The notes below the pieces were generated by a model. The model saw only the letters and a list, made by a program, of their open reading frames with translations. It was not told where the DNA came from and did no database searches. A program made the position numbers and the translations under genes. DNA of 34,967 nucleotides from Lyngbya sp. CCAP 1446/10 (lineage in GTDB: Bacteria; Cyanobacteriota; Cyanobacteriia; Cyanobacteriales; Microcoleaceae), in the NCBI RefSeq assembly GCF_026130175.1, contig NZ_JAIGNI010000062.1, positions 1-34,967 on the forward strand, written 5' to 3'. Shown here piece after piece: positions 1 to 8,919 of the stretch (position 1 is its first letter; every line of letters starts with the position of its first letter).

Positions 1-127
1 TAAATATCTCGATATTTTTGAGCTTGGGAGATTCTAATAATAATTCTCTGTAATTCACTGTACTGGTTCTCTTTTTTGTACACGATACCTAGTTTACCTC
101 TTGTCCTGCCTTAAGTAAACCGTATTG
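1..127. mobile_element. End of an insertion element interrupting clpX
   Basis: Homology to ClpX stops abruptly at about position 127. The sequence inward begins, read on the minus strand, AATACGGTTTACTTAA (126-111). This matches 15 of 16 bases of the terminal inverted repeat of the short element at 20237-20372. The interior (1-110) does not resemble that short element, so this is probably the end of a larger, perhaps autonomous, insertion sequence whose transposase lies outside the window. The other end and any target duplication are not visible. The boundary lies 126-127 bases from the window edge, so an assembly-graph overlap at a multi-copy repeat is also possible. Confidence 0.6.
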
Positions 128-1094
128 TCCCATATTTTACCAAATCGTCTGGTTCCAGTTGCCTGAGGACATCGGCGGCCCGCTTTTCCTTCGGCACAGC
201 TTCTCCCGGCTGAATAAAACCCATTGACTTTTTACCAGTTCTCTGCTCGATCACTTTGTCCAGGCCGACAAAAGCGCCCCCGCAAATAAACATGATATTG
301 CTGGTATCAATTTGGATGCAGTCTTGATAGGGATGCTTGCGGCCGCCTTGGGGTGGTACATTGGCGATCGTCCCCTCAAGCATTTTCAGTAGCGCCTGCT
401 GCACCCCTTCTCCAGAGACATCCCGCGTAATCGAAGGATTTTCGCTTTTCCGGGCAATTTTGTCAATTTCATCAATATAAATAATTCCGCGCTGCGCCTC
501 TTCCACATCCATATCTGCCACTTGCAGCAGTCGCAGCAAAATATTTTCCACATCTTCCCCGACATAGCCCGCTTCCGTCAGAGTCGTCGCGTCAGCCACC
601 GCAAACGGCACGTCCAACATATCCGCCAAAGTCTGAGCGAGCAGCGTTTTACCGCAGCCCGTCGGCCCGATTAACAAAATATTCGATTTTTGCAGTTCTA
701 CTTCTTCTGGTGGGTGCTTGCCGCTATTTTTGGCATGGATAAAGCTGAGGCGCTTGTAGTGGTTGTAAACTGCTACCGAGAGGACTTTTTTCGCCTCTTC
801 TTGACCGATCGCATTTTCGTCGAGATAATTTTTAATTTCCCTCGGCTTGGGAATTTGGCTCATCGAGATACTTTTGCCCGAGGTAGCGCGGCGCTTTTGG
901 GTAGTTTCCTGTTTCGGAACCGCCGCCGCCGCGGGCACAGCACTGGAATCAAACAACTCCTCATCTAAAATTTCATTGCACAAGTCAACGCATTCGTCGC
1001 AGATATAGACCCCTGGGCCTGCGATTAACTTGCGAACTTGCTCTTGAGACTTGCCACAAAACGAACATTTTAGATGGGAGTCGTACTTAGACAT
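111..1094 (-). pseudogene. clpX: ATP-dependent Clp protease ATP-binding subunit ClpX, 3'-truncated
   Basis: ClpX is the AAA+ unfoldase that feeds substrates to ClpP. The 327 visible residues carry the N-terminal zinc finger (C10, C13, C32, C35), Walker A GPTGCGKT (143-150), pore loop GYVG (176-179), Walker B with D208-E209, and an RKH-type pore loop (242-244). The ClpP-contact IGF loop reads MGF at 281-283. Authentic sequence ends at KYG (320-322). The last five residues and the stop come from the mobile-element end. Normal ClpX has about 420-450 residues, so the arginine finger, sensor 2 and small domain are missing. The start lies 9 bases after the clpP stop, as in a clpP-clpX operon. The gene is either truly disrupted, restored by element excision, or cut by the contig edge. 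Confidence 0.9.
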
Positions 1095-1103
1095 AACAGC
1101 CTC

Positions 1104-1793
1104 TTATTTCAGTGCAGTGACGTTTTCTCCCGCAGCCGGAAGGTTTTCTTTTTCGATCACTCGATCGACCAAACCGTAATCTTTGGCTTCTTCGGCTGAC
1201 ATAAAAAAGTCGCGCTCTGTATCAGCCTCTAATTTGTCGATCGGTTGACCTGTGTGATGCCCTAGCAGTTCATTCAGCTTACGCTTATGATACAGGATTT
1301 CCTTGGCTTGAATCTCAATATCAACTGCTTGACCTTGAGCTCCTCCGAGCGGTTGGTGAATCATAATCCGCGAACTCGGAAGAGACATCCGCTTCCCGTG
1401 AGCTCCTGCTGTTAGCAGAAATGCGCCCATACTCGCTGCTAAACCGTAACAAATCGTCACCACATCTGGTCGAATTTGCTGCATCGTATCATAAATTGCC
1501 ATGCCTGCTGTCACCGAGCCACCGGGGGAATTGATGTACATTTGGACATCTTTTTCTGGATCTTCGGCATCTAAATACAATAGCTGAGCTACGATCGAGT
1601 CAGCCACTTCGTCGGTGACGGGAGTTCCTAAAAACACGATTCTATCCCGCAGCAAGCGCGAGTAAATGTCAAATGCCCGCTCGCCCATCCCCGACTGTTC
1701 TAGTACCATCGGCACTACATTGCTGGGACTAGAGCTGACATCAAAATCGTTATAGCTCGTAATTAGGTAATTGGAAGATTGAGATACAACCAT
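1104..1793 (-). CDS. clpP: ATP-dependent Clp protease proteolytic subunit ClpP
   Basis: This is the serine peptidase of the Clp chamber, which degrades proteins unfolded by ClpX. From the chosen start the protein has 229 residues. An upstream in-frame ATG at 1820 would add nine residues, and the catalytic numbering here counts from that longer form. The triad is S130 (in GLAASMGAF), H155 ([10 protein letters not shown]) and D204 (TERDFF). The spacings of 25 and 49 residues equal those of E. coli ClpP. I chose the second ATG because the first nine residues look unlike the family; neither start has a clear ribosome-binding site. It lies between tig (upstream) and clpX (9 bases downstream), matching the cyanobacterial clpP2-clpX pair. 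Confidence 0.93.
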   Translation of the reverse strand: MVVSQSSNYLITSYNDFDVSSSPSNVVPMVLEQSGMGERAFDIYSRLLRDRIVFLGTPVTDEVADSIVAQLLYLDAEDPEKDVQMYINSPGGSVTAGMAIYDTMQQIRPDVVTICYGLAASMGAFLLTAGAHGKRMSLPSSRIMIHQPLGGAQGQAVDIEIQAKEILYHKRKLNELLGHHTGQPIDKLEADTERDFFMSAEEAKDYGLVDRVIEKENLPAAGENVTALK

Positions 1794-1820
1794 AAGACAC
1801 CAGTCAAGGATTATAGACAA

Positions 1821-2134
1821 TTTGCTGCTGTTGAAAGCTTTAAATTAAGCTGCCAGCTTCTAACTATTATGCCTTGTCTTAACCCAGATGGGGGGGAATG
1901 GGAGTGAATGGGTGCGTGAGATTGCTTTCTAACTTGCAAAGCTGGCGTGACTCGCCGCGCTCTGAGGGTAAATAAGTTAAAACACTTACTTACAAATTAT
2001 CGCTTCTTGGTTCTGGGGGGTTGATTTCTGGGCAGACTAGACTAATCCCAACAAATTTGTTCGGCGCTTGCAGTCAGCATAAGGTGCGCAGTGCGCACCC
2101 TACACTTGTAGTTTTTGGTAGCCAACCTCTAGTT
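1821..2134. other. tig-clpP intergenic region
   Basis: This 314-base gap separates tig from clpP on the minus strand and holds no convincing gene. It contains a G-rich stretch near 1890-1910 and a short perfect hairpin at 2083-2099 just downstream of tig. The gap is long enough for clpP-clpX to have its own promoter, but I could not pick a convincing -35/-10 pair. Confidence 0.5.
2083..2099. repeat. Small palindrome downstream of tig
   Basis: GGTGCGC-AGT-GCGCACC is a perfect 7-bp stem with a 3-base loop, 36 bases past the tig stop codon. It could help end tig transcription, although no T-run follows on the minus strand. Palindromes of this type are dispersed in many cyanobacterial genomes; that statement is from general knowledge. 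Confidence 0.45.
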
Positions 2135-3550
2135 TTACTCTTCGCCTACAACTTCCACGTCGATAGTGCTCGTGGCTGCTTCTTCAGAAATTTCAGCGTC
2201 CTCTTCTGCTTCTTCTGCTTTGGGAGTCAGAGAGCCTTCAGGTACGAGTTCAATTGTCCCTTTTTCCTCCAACCATTTCAGAGTTTTTTGTTTGAGCAAG
2301 TCTTCTCCTACAAATTCCCGCAACTTTTCAGGGTCAAAATTTCCTTTAGGAAACTGCTTTCTGACTTTTGCCACTTCTGCTGCTACTTCTGCTGGTTCAA
2401 CAGATAAGGATTCCAGCTTAGCTACTTCTGCCAGAGCTAGAGTTTGTTTGAGCCTCTCTAATGCTTCGGGACGAGAGCGTTCCCGCATCGGCCCCATATT
2501 TTCTTCGGTAAACAGTTGGTTGATATCTATGCCATAATTTTTCAATTGCATGGCTTGTTGGTTCAGCAAATAATCGATTTCGCGATCGAGCATTGTTTGG
2601 GGAACTTCTACCTCTATTAGCTGCACCAGTGCTGCTGATATAGCTTTTTCCTTATTAGCTGATAGCTTGTTTTCTTGCTCTGTTTTAAACCGAGTTTCCA
2701 GGGATTCGCGCAGTTCGGCTAAAGTTTCAAATTCGCTAACTTCTTGGGCGAAGTCGTCGTCCAACTCCGGCAATTCCTTTTCCTTAATTTCTTTCAGAGT
2801 AATTGTAAAGACTGCTGGTTTTCCAGCCAATTCTTCACTGCTATACTCATCAGGGAACTGGACAGAAACTTCTCTAGTTTCTCCCGAATTCATCCCAATC
2901 ATGCCTTGGATGAAGCCCGGTACAAACTGATTTTCCGACAATTCTACTTGAAAGTCTTCGGCATCGCCGCCGGGAATTTCTGCGGGAGTTTCGCCTTCGG
3001 GTGCTTCGGCAAATTTACCGGAAAAATCAACCAAAGCCACGTCTCCCAACTGAGCGGGCCGGCCTTCTACGGGGATTAAAGTCGCTTTGTCCGATCGATA
3101 TTTTGCCAGTACCTCATCCACCTGAGCTTCATCATACTTAACTTCTTCTGCTTGAAGCTGCAAGCCGGTGTACTGCCCCATTTTCACTTCTGGTTCTACA
3201 TCAACCTTAGCCGAAAAAGTCAGAGGCTGTTCTGGATCGAACTTTTCTAGCAACTCTTCAAATTCGGTGCGCAGTTCAAAACTGCCAATTGCCGGAATTT
3301 TTTCTTGTTCGAGAGCTTTTTGCAGGGAATCATTAATCAAATTTTCCAAAGCCGTCGCCTTCAAGCGAGTCTGGCCTAGGCGCTGTAGCAAAATTTGGCG
3401 GGGAACTTTGCCTTTGCGGAACCCAGGAATATTGACCTCGCGAGCGAATTGTTTAATTACCTGCTCGTAAGCTTGTTTTGACTTAGATGATGGGACTTCG
3501 ATTTCCAGACCAATTTGACTGGCTGGAAGTTTTTCCTGGGTTACTTTCAT
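2135..3550 (-). CDS. tig: Trigger factor, ribosome-associated chaperone and prolyl isomerase
   Basis: Trigger factor binds near the ribosome exit tunnel, shields nascent chains and isomerises prolyl bonds. The 471-residue protein has the ribosome-docking signature GFRKGKVP at 43-50. A FKBP-like PPIase domain lies at roughly 165-260, including GDVALVDFSGKF and FVPGFIQGMIGM. A helical C-terminal domain follows, ending in a very acidic tail (EEAEEDAEISEEA). It is longer than E. coli trigger factor (432), mainly through this tail and insertions in the PPIase region, as is usual for cyanobacteria. It is the first gene of the minus-strand group tig, clpP, clpX. The ATG at 3550 has no obvious Shine-Dalgarno sequence. 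The assignment is secure. Confidence 0.96.
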   Translation of the reverse strand: MKVTQEKLPASQIGLEIEVPSSKSKQAYEQVIKQFAREVNIPGFRKGKVPRQILLQRLGQTRLKATALENLINDSLQKALEQEKIPAIGSFELRTEFEELLEKFDPEQPLTFSAKVDVEPEVKMGQYTGLQLQAEEVKYDEAQVDEVLAKYRSDKATLIPVEGRPAQLGDVALVDFSGKFAEAPEGETPAEIPGGDAEDFQVELSENQFVPGFIQGMIGMNSGETREVSVQFPDEYSSEELAGKPAVFTITLKEIKEKELPELDDDFAQEVSEFETLAELRESLETRFKTEQENKLSANKEKAISAALVQLIEVEVPQTMLDREIDYLLNQQAMQLKNYGIDINQLFTEENMGPMRERSRPEALERLKQTLALAEVAKLESLSVEPAEVAAEVAKVRKQFPKGNFDPEKLREFVGEDLLKQKTLKWLEEKGTIELVPEGSLTPKAEEAEEDAEISEEAATSTIDVEVVGEE

Positions 3551-4140
3551 CGGCTTTTTTTTGGATATTTAACAATAGTGACAAAATACATACAAATCTA
3601 ACTTTGCCTGCATTTTTATTTTGTACGCTTTGACTTGTAACGGCACAACTACAATCACCTCTACTGGATCAGAGTGTAAGTCATAACCAGCTACTTTTTG
3701 GGATCTTGCCAAATAGTTCTAGTTTGAGGATACTAGCTTTTGCTGCTAGGAATGTGGAGGTTAAGTCCACCAATTGCCGATGCACTATAGCATATATCGC
3801 CGTCTGATGTCAATGTTTTCGGCTGCGTGGCCAGTCAAAGTCAATGGATGCGTCTGCTAAAGTGGAGATATATCAGCAGCTAACCGGATGCGGATTAGGC
3901 GCGGGCGATCCTCTTCGTTGATGAGCATCCCGTGCGGGCGGACTTCGCTAACGGCAAAAGATGCTAAACTAGGATTGGTGGCGATCGACCGCTGTGGCTA
4001 ACTGCAACCTTGCCATCTGCTCGCGCCCCGATGTCGCATAAGATTAATTGAGTTTGATATATTGAGTTGGATATTCAGTATTGCGGTTATTTAAATTTTA
4101 GATTTCGATGTTTAGAGTTTAATTTTTGGAGGAAACTAAT
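3551..4140. other. Divergent intergenic region between tig and asd
   Basis: This 590-base region lies between the divergent tig and asd genes and should carry both promoters. I see no ORF with gene-like content, no tRNA and no obvious riboswitch. A small imperfect hairpin lies near 3761-3779 (GTGGA ... TCCAC). The segment 3890-4040 is GC-richer than the flanks. The last part contains the asd ribosome-binding site. Confidence 0.5.
4128..4132 (+). promoter_or_regulatory. Ribosome-binding site that fixes the asd TTG start
   Basis: GGAGG lies 8 bases before the TTG at 4141. The reading frame stays open upstream to a TTG at 4126, but that codon overlaps this GGAGG. The downstream TTG, followed by SQSYRVAILGATGAVG, must be the real start. 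Confidence 0.8.
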
Positions 4141-5184
4141 TTGTCTCAATCCTATCGAGTTGCCATTTTAGGAGCTACCGGCGCAGTCGGTGCCGAGTTG
4201 CTAGAACTATTGCACAGCCGGAGTTTTCCGATTTCTAACTTGAAGCTGCTGGCTTCGGAACGTTCAGCAGGTACAAAATTGCCTTTCGGCGACGAGATGC
4301 TGCCAGTTGAAGCAGTGTCCGAGCGATCGTTCGATAATGTAGATCTAGTGCTAGCCTCAGCCGGCGGCTCTACTTCTAAATTCTGGGCTCCGAAAGCGGT
4401 GGCCGCCGGGGCCGTGGTAATCGACAATTCCAGCGCTTTCCGCATGGATGCGACCGTACCGCTAGTGGTTCCCGAAGTCAATCCCCAAGCGGCGGCAGCT
4501 CACCGAGGTATCATTGCTAATCCCAACTGCACGACAATTTTGATGGCGGTTGCCGTTTGGCCACTGCACAAAGTTAAACCAGTCAAGCGCATAGTTGTAG
4601 CGACTTACCAGTCTGCCAGCGGCGCGGGCGCAAGGGCTATGGAGGAAATGAAAGATCAAGCTAGAGCAATTTTGGCAGGGGAAATTCCCAAAACCGAGAT
4701 TTTTCCCTACCCCTTGGCTTTTAACTTGTTTCCGCACAATACACCGATTAACGATTTGGGGTATTGTGAGGAAGAGATGAAAATGGTGAACGAAACTCGG
4801 AAGATTTTTGGTACGGACGAGATGAGAATTAGTGCGACTTGCGTGCGGGTTCCCGTACTCCGCGCCCATTCCGAGGCGATTAACCTGGAGTTTGCAGAGC
4901 CTTTTAGCCCGATCGACGCTAGGGAAATCTTAAAACAGGCGATCGGCGTTAAGCTGGTAGAAGACTGGCAAGCTAATTATTTCCCGATGCCCGCCGAGGC
5001 TAGCGGTAAGGATGAAGTGCTAGTCGGCAGGATTCGCCAAGATATTTCTCACCCCTGCGGGTTGGAGATTTGGCTGTGCGGCGATCAAATTCGCAAAGGG
5101 GCGGCTTTAAATGCGGTGCAGATAGCCGAGTTGCTGGCAGACAAAAATTTGCTGCGAATCCCAGCGCAGGCGGCTTCTATTTAG
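4141..5184 (+). CDS. asd: Aspartate-semialdehyde dehydrogenase
   Basis: This enzyme reduces aspartyl-4-phosphate to aspartate semialdehyde with NADPH, the branch point to lysine/diaminopimelate, threonine and methionine. The 347-residue protein starts at TTG 4141, fixed by a GGAGG sequence. The nucleotide-binding GATGAVG motif is near the N-terminus. The catalytic cysteine is C130 in NPNCTT, and the catalytic histidine is H243 in RVPVLRAHSEA. Length and motifs fit the bacterial family. dapA, the next enzyme of the lysine branch, follows 105 bases downstream on the same strand, and RNase J follows that. This trio is common in cyanobacteria. Confidence 0.96.
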   Translation: MSQSYRVAILGATGAVGAELLELLHSRSFPISNLKLLASERSAGTKLPFGDEMLPVEAVSERSFDNVDLVLASAGGSTSKFWAPKAVAAGAVVIDNSSAFRMDATVPLVVPEVNPQAAAAHRGIIANPNCTTILMAVAVWPLHKVKPVKRIVVATYQSASGAGARAMEEMKDQARAILAGEIPKTEIFPYPLAFNLFPHNTPINDLGYCEEEMKMVNETRKIFGTDEMRISATCVRVPVLRAHSEAINLEFAEPFSPIDAREILKQAIGVKLVEDWQANYFPMPAEASGKDEVLVGRIRQDISHPCGLEIWLCGDQIRKGAALNAVQIAELLADKNLLRIPAQAASI

Positions 5185-5289
5185 CGGGAAGCTGGCAATA
5201 GGGTAATTGAAATAAAGATTTTAGATCAACCTTTCATCTGAAATCAAAAAATTAAAATCAAAAATCAACAGTCTAAAATCGGAGAAAGT

Positions 5290-6183
5290 GTGGTAAAGTT
5301 TGGACGGGTTCTGACTGCAATGATTACGCCGTTTAAAGAAGACGGCAGTGTTAACTATGCGGTAGCAGAACAATTGGCAGTTCATTTAGCCGATCGCGGT
5401 ACGGATAGCTTAGTAGTGTGCGGAACTACGGGCGAATCTCCCACTATGAGCTGGGATGAAGAGTACCAATTATTTCAGGTGGTACAAAAGGCAGTTGCCG
5501 GTAAAGCTTTGGTAATCGCAGGAGCCGGATCGAATTCGACCTCAGAAGCAATCGAAGCTACGCAAAAAGCAGCTAAACTAGGGTTAGACGGCTGTTTGCA
5601 GGTGGTTCCTTATTACAACAAGCCACCGCAAGAAGGTTTGTACAATCATTTTCGGGCGATCGCGCAATCTGCTCCAGAATTGCCTATAATGTTATATAAC
5701 ATCCCCGGTCGCACAGGCCAAAATATGTTGCCGGAGACAGTAGCTCGATTGGCAGAAATCCCCAACATTGTGGCAGTCAAAGAAGCAAGTGGCAACCTAG
5801 ATCAAGCAAGTCAAATTCGGTGCTTGACATCACCTGAATTTGCGATCTATTCTGGAGATGATTCCCTAACTTTGCCCATGTTGGCGGTAGGAGGATCTGG
5901 TGTAGTTAGCGTAGCCAGCCATCTGGTAGGAGAGCAACTGCAACAGATGATCAAAGCTTTCGAGGCCGGTCAAGTTCAAGTCGCTACCCAGATTCACTTG
6001 CAACTTTTTGACCTGTTTAAAGCTCTTTTTCTCACCACAAATCCCATTCCCGTTAAGGCAGCTCTTAAACTTCAAGGCTGGGATGTAGGTTCCACCCGTC
6101 CGCCCCTGTGCGCTCCGCCCGTTGAGGTAACTCAAAAGTTAAAGGACGTACTGAGTCAGCTAGCCACAGTATCTGCTAGCTAG
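5290..6183 (+). CDS. dapA: 4-hydroxy-tetrahydrodipicolinate synthase
   Basis: DapA condenses pyruvate with aspartate semialdehyde, the first committed step to diaminopimelate and lysine. The 297 residues form the expected TIM barrel. They include the GTTGES loop with T46 and T47, the catalytic Y136 in [10 protein letters not shown]141, and the Schiff-base lysine K164 in VAVKEASGN. The start is GTG at 5290, with GGAG at 5281-5284 as the ribosome-binding site. It lies 105 bases after asd, whose product it consumes. Length and residues are typical, so the call is secure. Confidence 0.96.
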   Translation: MVKFGRVLTAMITPFKEDGSVNYAVAEQLAVHLADRGTDSLVVCGTTGESPTMSWDEEYQLFQVVQKAVAGKALVIAGAGSNSTSEAIEATQKAAKLGLDGCLQVVPYYNKPPQEGLYNHFRAIAQSAPELPIMLYNIPGRTGQNMLPETVARLAEIPNIVAVKEASGNLDQASQIRCLTSPEFAIYSGDDSLTLPMLAVGGSGVVSVASHLVGEQLQQMIKAFEAGQVQVATQIHLQLFDLFKALFLTTNPIPVKAALKLQGWDVGSTRPPLCAPPVEVTQKLKDVLSQLATVSAS

Positions 6184-6226
6184 ATAGGCGAGAACGAGTT
6201 TTCAGACAACTGAATATTGGTTGTAA

Positions 6227-6456
6227 TGAGTCATTAGTCATTAATCATCAGTCATCAGTCATTAACTGTTAGTAATTACCTAATGGTGATAGACCAAAGA
6301 CTGAAGATTAAGGACTGAAGGCAAAAGACAACTGACTGTACGGGTATAGAAAAACCCGCCGGGGAGTTTTCCATAAATATTTGGAAAATAATCGCCCTAC
6401 GAACGAAAGACGAAAGACGAAAGACAACAGACAAATAACAAAAACAACTAACAAAG
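6227..6456. repeat. Heptanucleotide-phased repeats upstream of RNase J
   Basis: Three stretches here keep a 7-base phase: about seven units resembling TTAGTCA at 6227-6275, degenerate AAGACTG-like units at about 6294-6336, and AGACGAA/AGACAAC units at 6401-6456. They resemble the short tandemly repeated repetitive sequences described in filamentous cyanobacteria. The last array ends at the rnj ribosome-binding site, so the rnj leader is built largely of repeats. Confidence 0.65.
6351..6370 (+). terminator. Possible hairpin terminator after dapA
   Basis: AAAACCC-GCC-GGGG-A-GTTTT can fold into a stem with one bulged base. It lies about 170 bases after the dapA stop and ends in a short T-run. 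It is weak and sits between heptamer arrays. Confidence 0.3.
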
Positions 6457-6463
6457 GATACGC

Positions 6464-8365
6464 ATGATCAAAAATACAACTGCACAAGTTCTAAAAGTTA
6501 TTCCCCTCGGCGGGCTGCACGAAATCGGCAAAAACACTTGTGTGTTCGAGTACGGCGACGAAATAATTCTTTTAGATGCAGGTTTAGCTTTCCCCACAGA
6601 TGGAATGCACGGTGTAAATATTGTCCTCCCAGACATGACTTACCTGCGGGAAAACAGTCACAAAATTCAAGGTATGATAGTGACTCACGGTCACGAAGAC
6701 CACATCGGTGGCATCCCTTACCACCTCAAGCAATTTGAAATTCCAGTCATCTACGGCCCGCGTTTGGCGATGGCCTTGCTCGCTGGAAAATTGGAAGAAG
6801 CCGGAGTATCTCACCGCACTGAATTGAGAACAGTTCGACCACGGGATACGGTCAGAATTGGTAAGCATTTCTTAGTCGAATACATCCGCAACACTCACTC
6901 GATGGCCGACAGTTTCACTGTGGCAATTCACACTCCCGTCGGAATTATTATTCACACTGGAGACTTTAAAATTGACCACACTCCTGTAGACGGCGAGCAT
7001 TTTGATTTGCAAAAGCTGGCTGAGTACGGCGAAAGAGGCGTGCTGTGTTTGATCAGCGATTCTACTAACTCGGAAGTTCCTGGTTTTACCGCTTCAGAAC
7101 GTTCTGTCGCTCCGAATTTAGACAGAATTATCGCTCAAGCAACGGGACGGGTACTGCTGACGACTTTTGCTTCGTCGGTACACCGATTGCAAATTGTTTT
7201 GGACTTGGCTAAGAAAAACAATCGGTATGTCGGAGTGGTTGGCCGCTCGATGCTGAACGTCATCGCTCACTGTCGCAATCTTGGCTACATCAAATGCGAA
7301 GATAGTATTTTCAAACCGCTGAAAGAAATCCGCAATTTGCCCGAAGACAAGGTTTTGATTTTGACTACGGGTTCGCAAGGTGAACCGATGGCGGCGATGA
7401 CTCGGATTGCTAACGGCGAACATCACGAACTGAAAATCAGAAAAGGTGATACAGTCATTTTCTCGGCTAATCCGATTCCGGGAAATACGATCGCAGTGGT
7501 AAATACGATCGACAAACTGATGATGCTGGGTGCAAACGTGGTTTACGGCCGCGACAAAGGCATTCACGTTTCCGGGCACGGCTGTCAGGAAGACCAAAAG
7601 TTAATGATTAACATGACTCGTCCCAAGTTCTTCTTGCCGGTACACGGGGAACATCGGATGCTGGTTCAGCACTCCAAGACGGCTCAAAGCATGGGCATTC
7701 CCGCGAGCAATATGGTGATTATTGACAACGGCGATGTCGTAGAATTAACTGAAAATTCGATGCGACTTGGTACTAAAGTACCTTCAGGAATTGAATTGGT
7801 AGACTCTTCTCGATCGGGCGTAGTGAAGGCAAACGTCCTCAAAGAACGTCAACAGTTGGCTGGAGATGGCGCGGTGACAGTAGCTGCGGCGTTAAATGCA
7901 GAAGGTAAGTTAGTTGCTACGCCGCAAATACACTTGAAAGGTGTAGTCACATCAGCCGATCGCGAACTGCTACAACAATCGATCACACAAACGATTGAGA
8001 CTATTTTAGGCGATCGTTGGTCAGAATTTGTCAGACCTTCAACAACTGCCGAATCAGGAGTTGATGTGGATTGGGTTGGAGTGCAAACGCAAATAGAACG
8101 GGCAATTCAGCGGGTACTGCGTCGGGAACTTCAAAGCAATCCCATGCTAGTATTCCTGATGCAAATTCCCGAAGGAGCATTATTTGTCCAATGGGAAAAA
8201 GCAGCAGTAGCTCCAGGTTCTTTAGAAGCACCCAAGCTATTAGGCCCATCATCGCCATCATCGAAATCAGCACCAGAGGCAGCGCCAGCGCCTGTTCCTG
8301 CTAATGCAGTAACCGGTCGTCGTCGCCCCCGGACAGCAGCAAAAGTTGCTTCCGTAGTTTCCTAG
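6464..8365 (+). CDS. rnj: Ribonuclease J
   Basis: RNase J is a metallo-beta-lactamase/beta-CASP nuclease with endonuclease and 5'-3' exonuclease activity, involved in mRNA decay and rRNA processing. The 633-residue protein has the zinc-binding motif HGHEDH at 75-80, a further MBL motif around HTGDFK, and beta-CASP motifs (SDSTNSE, TTGSQGEP, VHGEHRM). The C-terminal RNase J domain is followed by a low-complexity Ser/Pro/Ala-rich tail of about 45 residues with a basic patch (GRRRPR). The ATG at 6464 is preceded by AAAGGA (6453-6458). It lies 280 bases downstream of dapA, with repeat arrays and a possible terminator between, so it may have its own promoter. Confidence 0.95.
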   Translation: MIKNTTAQVLKVIPLGGLHEIGKNTCVFEYGDEIILLDAGLAFPTDGMHGVNIVLPDMTYLRENSHKIQGMIVTHGHEDHIGGIPYHLKQFEIPVIYGPRLAMALLAGKLEEAGVSHRTELRTVRPRDTVRIGKHFLVEYIRNTHSMADSFTVAIHTPVGIIIHTGDFKIDHTPVDGEHFDLQKLAEYGERGVLCLISDSTNSEVPGFTASERSVAPNLDRIIAQATGRVLLTTFASSVHRLQIVLDLAKKNNRYVGVVGRSMLNVIAHCRNLGYIKCEDSIFKPLKEIRNLPEDKVLILTTGSQGEPMAAMTRIANGEHHELKIRKGDTVIFSANPIPGNTIAVVNTIDKLMMLGANVVYGRDKGIHVSGHGCQEDQKLMINMTRPKFFLPVHGEHRMLVQHSKTAQSMGIPASNMVIIDNGDVVELTENSMRLGTKVPSGIELVDSSRSGVVKANVLKERQQLAGDGAVTVAAALNAEGKLVATPQIHLKGVVTSADRELLQQSITQTIETILGDRWSEFVRPSTTAESGVDVDWVGVQTQIERAIQRVLRRELQSNPMLVFLMQIPEGALFVQWEKAAVAPGSLEAPKLLGPSSPSSKSAPEAAPAPVPANAVTGRRRPRTAAKVASVVS

Positions 8366-8403
8366 AGTTAACAATTCCTGGCCAAGCCAGGGATTTGTTT
8401 CTC

Positions 8404-8490
8404 AACCGCAGATGAACGCAAATAAACGCAGATAGTAATTAATTAATTCTATCTGCGTTCATCTTTGTTTATCGGCCACCATCTGCGGTT
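8404..8490. repeat. Long inverted repeat between rnj and a sulfur-carrier gene
   Basis: AACCGCAGATG at 8404-8414 is the exact reverse complement of CATCTGCGGTT at 8480-8490. Between them, AACGCAGATAG pairs with CTATCTGCGTT around an AT-rich centre (TAATTAATTAATT). The transcript could fold into one long hairpin. It lies between the convergent rnj and 8501-8776 genes and may serve as a bidirectional terminator. A related, degenerate fragment (AAACCGCAGATGAAAAGCAG) occurs near 14846, so this is a dispersed repeat. Confidence 0.7.
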
Positions 8491-8500
8491 GCAAAATTAA

Positions 8501-8776
8501 TCAACCACCAGCAACTGCTGGAACAATACTAACTTCATCACCATCTTGGAGTGCTGTTCCTGTCCCATCCAAAAAGCGGATATCTTCGCTGTTGACGTAG
8601 AAGTTCAGGAATCTGCGGGGTTCTCCCTTTTCATCGCACAGGCTTTTTTTGATGCCGGGACAATTTGTTTCGAGGGATTCAATCAGTTCGGAAATATTGC
8701 CGCCGCCGCATTCGATGGTGGCTTGATTGTTGGTGAATTTTTGCAGGGGAGTGGGAATTAAAACTTTGACGGTCAT
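8501..8776 (-). CDS. MoaD/ThiS-family ubiquitin-like sulfur-carrier protein (downstream of thrC)
   Basis: This 91-residue protein has a beta-grasp pattern and ends in AVAGG. The C-terminal Gly-Gly is the hallmark of MoaD, ThiS and CysO carriers, which are activated by adenylation and loaded as a thiocarboxylate. The motif [16 protein letters not shown] matches the family C-terminus. It is the gene after thrC on the same strand. Its partner is unknown: molybdopterin synthesis needs MoaE, thiamine synthesis needs ThiG/ThiF, and none is in the window. CysO of mycobacteria works with CysM, a PLP enzyme of the same fold as threonine synthase, so a thiocarboxylate role linked to ThrC is possible but is inference. 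A repeat array fills the gap to thrC. Confidence 0.85.
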   Translation of the reverse strand: MTVKVLIPTPLQKFTNNQATIECGGGNISELIESLETNCPGIKKSLCDEKGEPRRFLNFYVNSEDIRFLDGTGTALQDGDEVSIVPAVAGG

Positions 8777-8781
8777 TTTTT

Positions 8782-8900
8782 TGAGTCCTTAGTCAGTAGT
8801 CAGTAGTCCTTAGTCAGTAGTCAACAGTTAACAGTTAACAGTTAACAGTCAACAGTTAACAGTTAACAGTCAACAGTCAACAGTCAACAGTTAACAGCTT
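8782..8900. repeat. Heptanucleotide tandem array, about 17 units
   Basis: The sequence keeps a strict 7-base period: five to six units of the TTAGTCA/GTAGTCA type, then about eleven of ACAGTTA/ACAGTCA. It fills nearly the whole gap between thrC and the following sulfur-carrier gene. Related units, on the other strand, occur at 22679-22720 and 24393-24434. Confidence 0.9.
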
Positions 8901-8919
8901 GATAACTAATGACTAATAA

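Noticed and set aside
690..968. Plus-strand ORF of 92 codons inside clpX
   Set aside because: It lies wholly in the antisense frame of a well-supported gene and has no recognisable motif.
8782..8900. CRISPR-like array
   Set aside because: The units are 7 bases with no spacers; this is a short tandem repeat.
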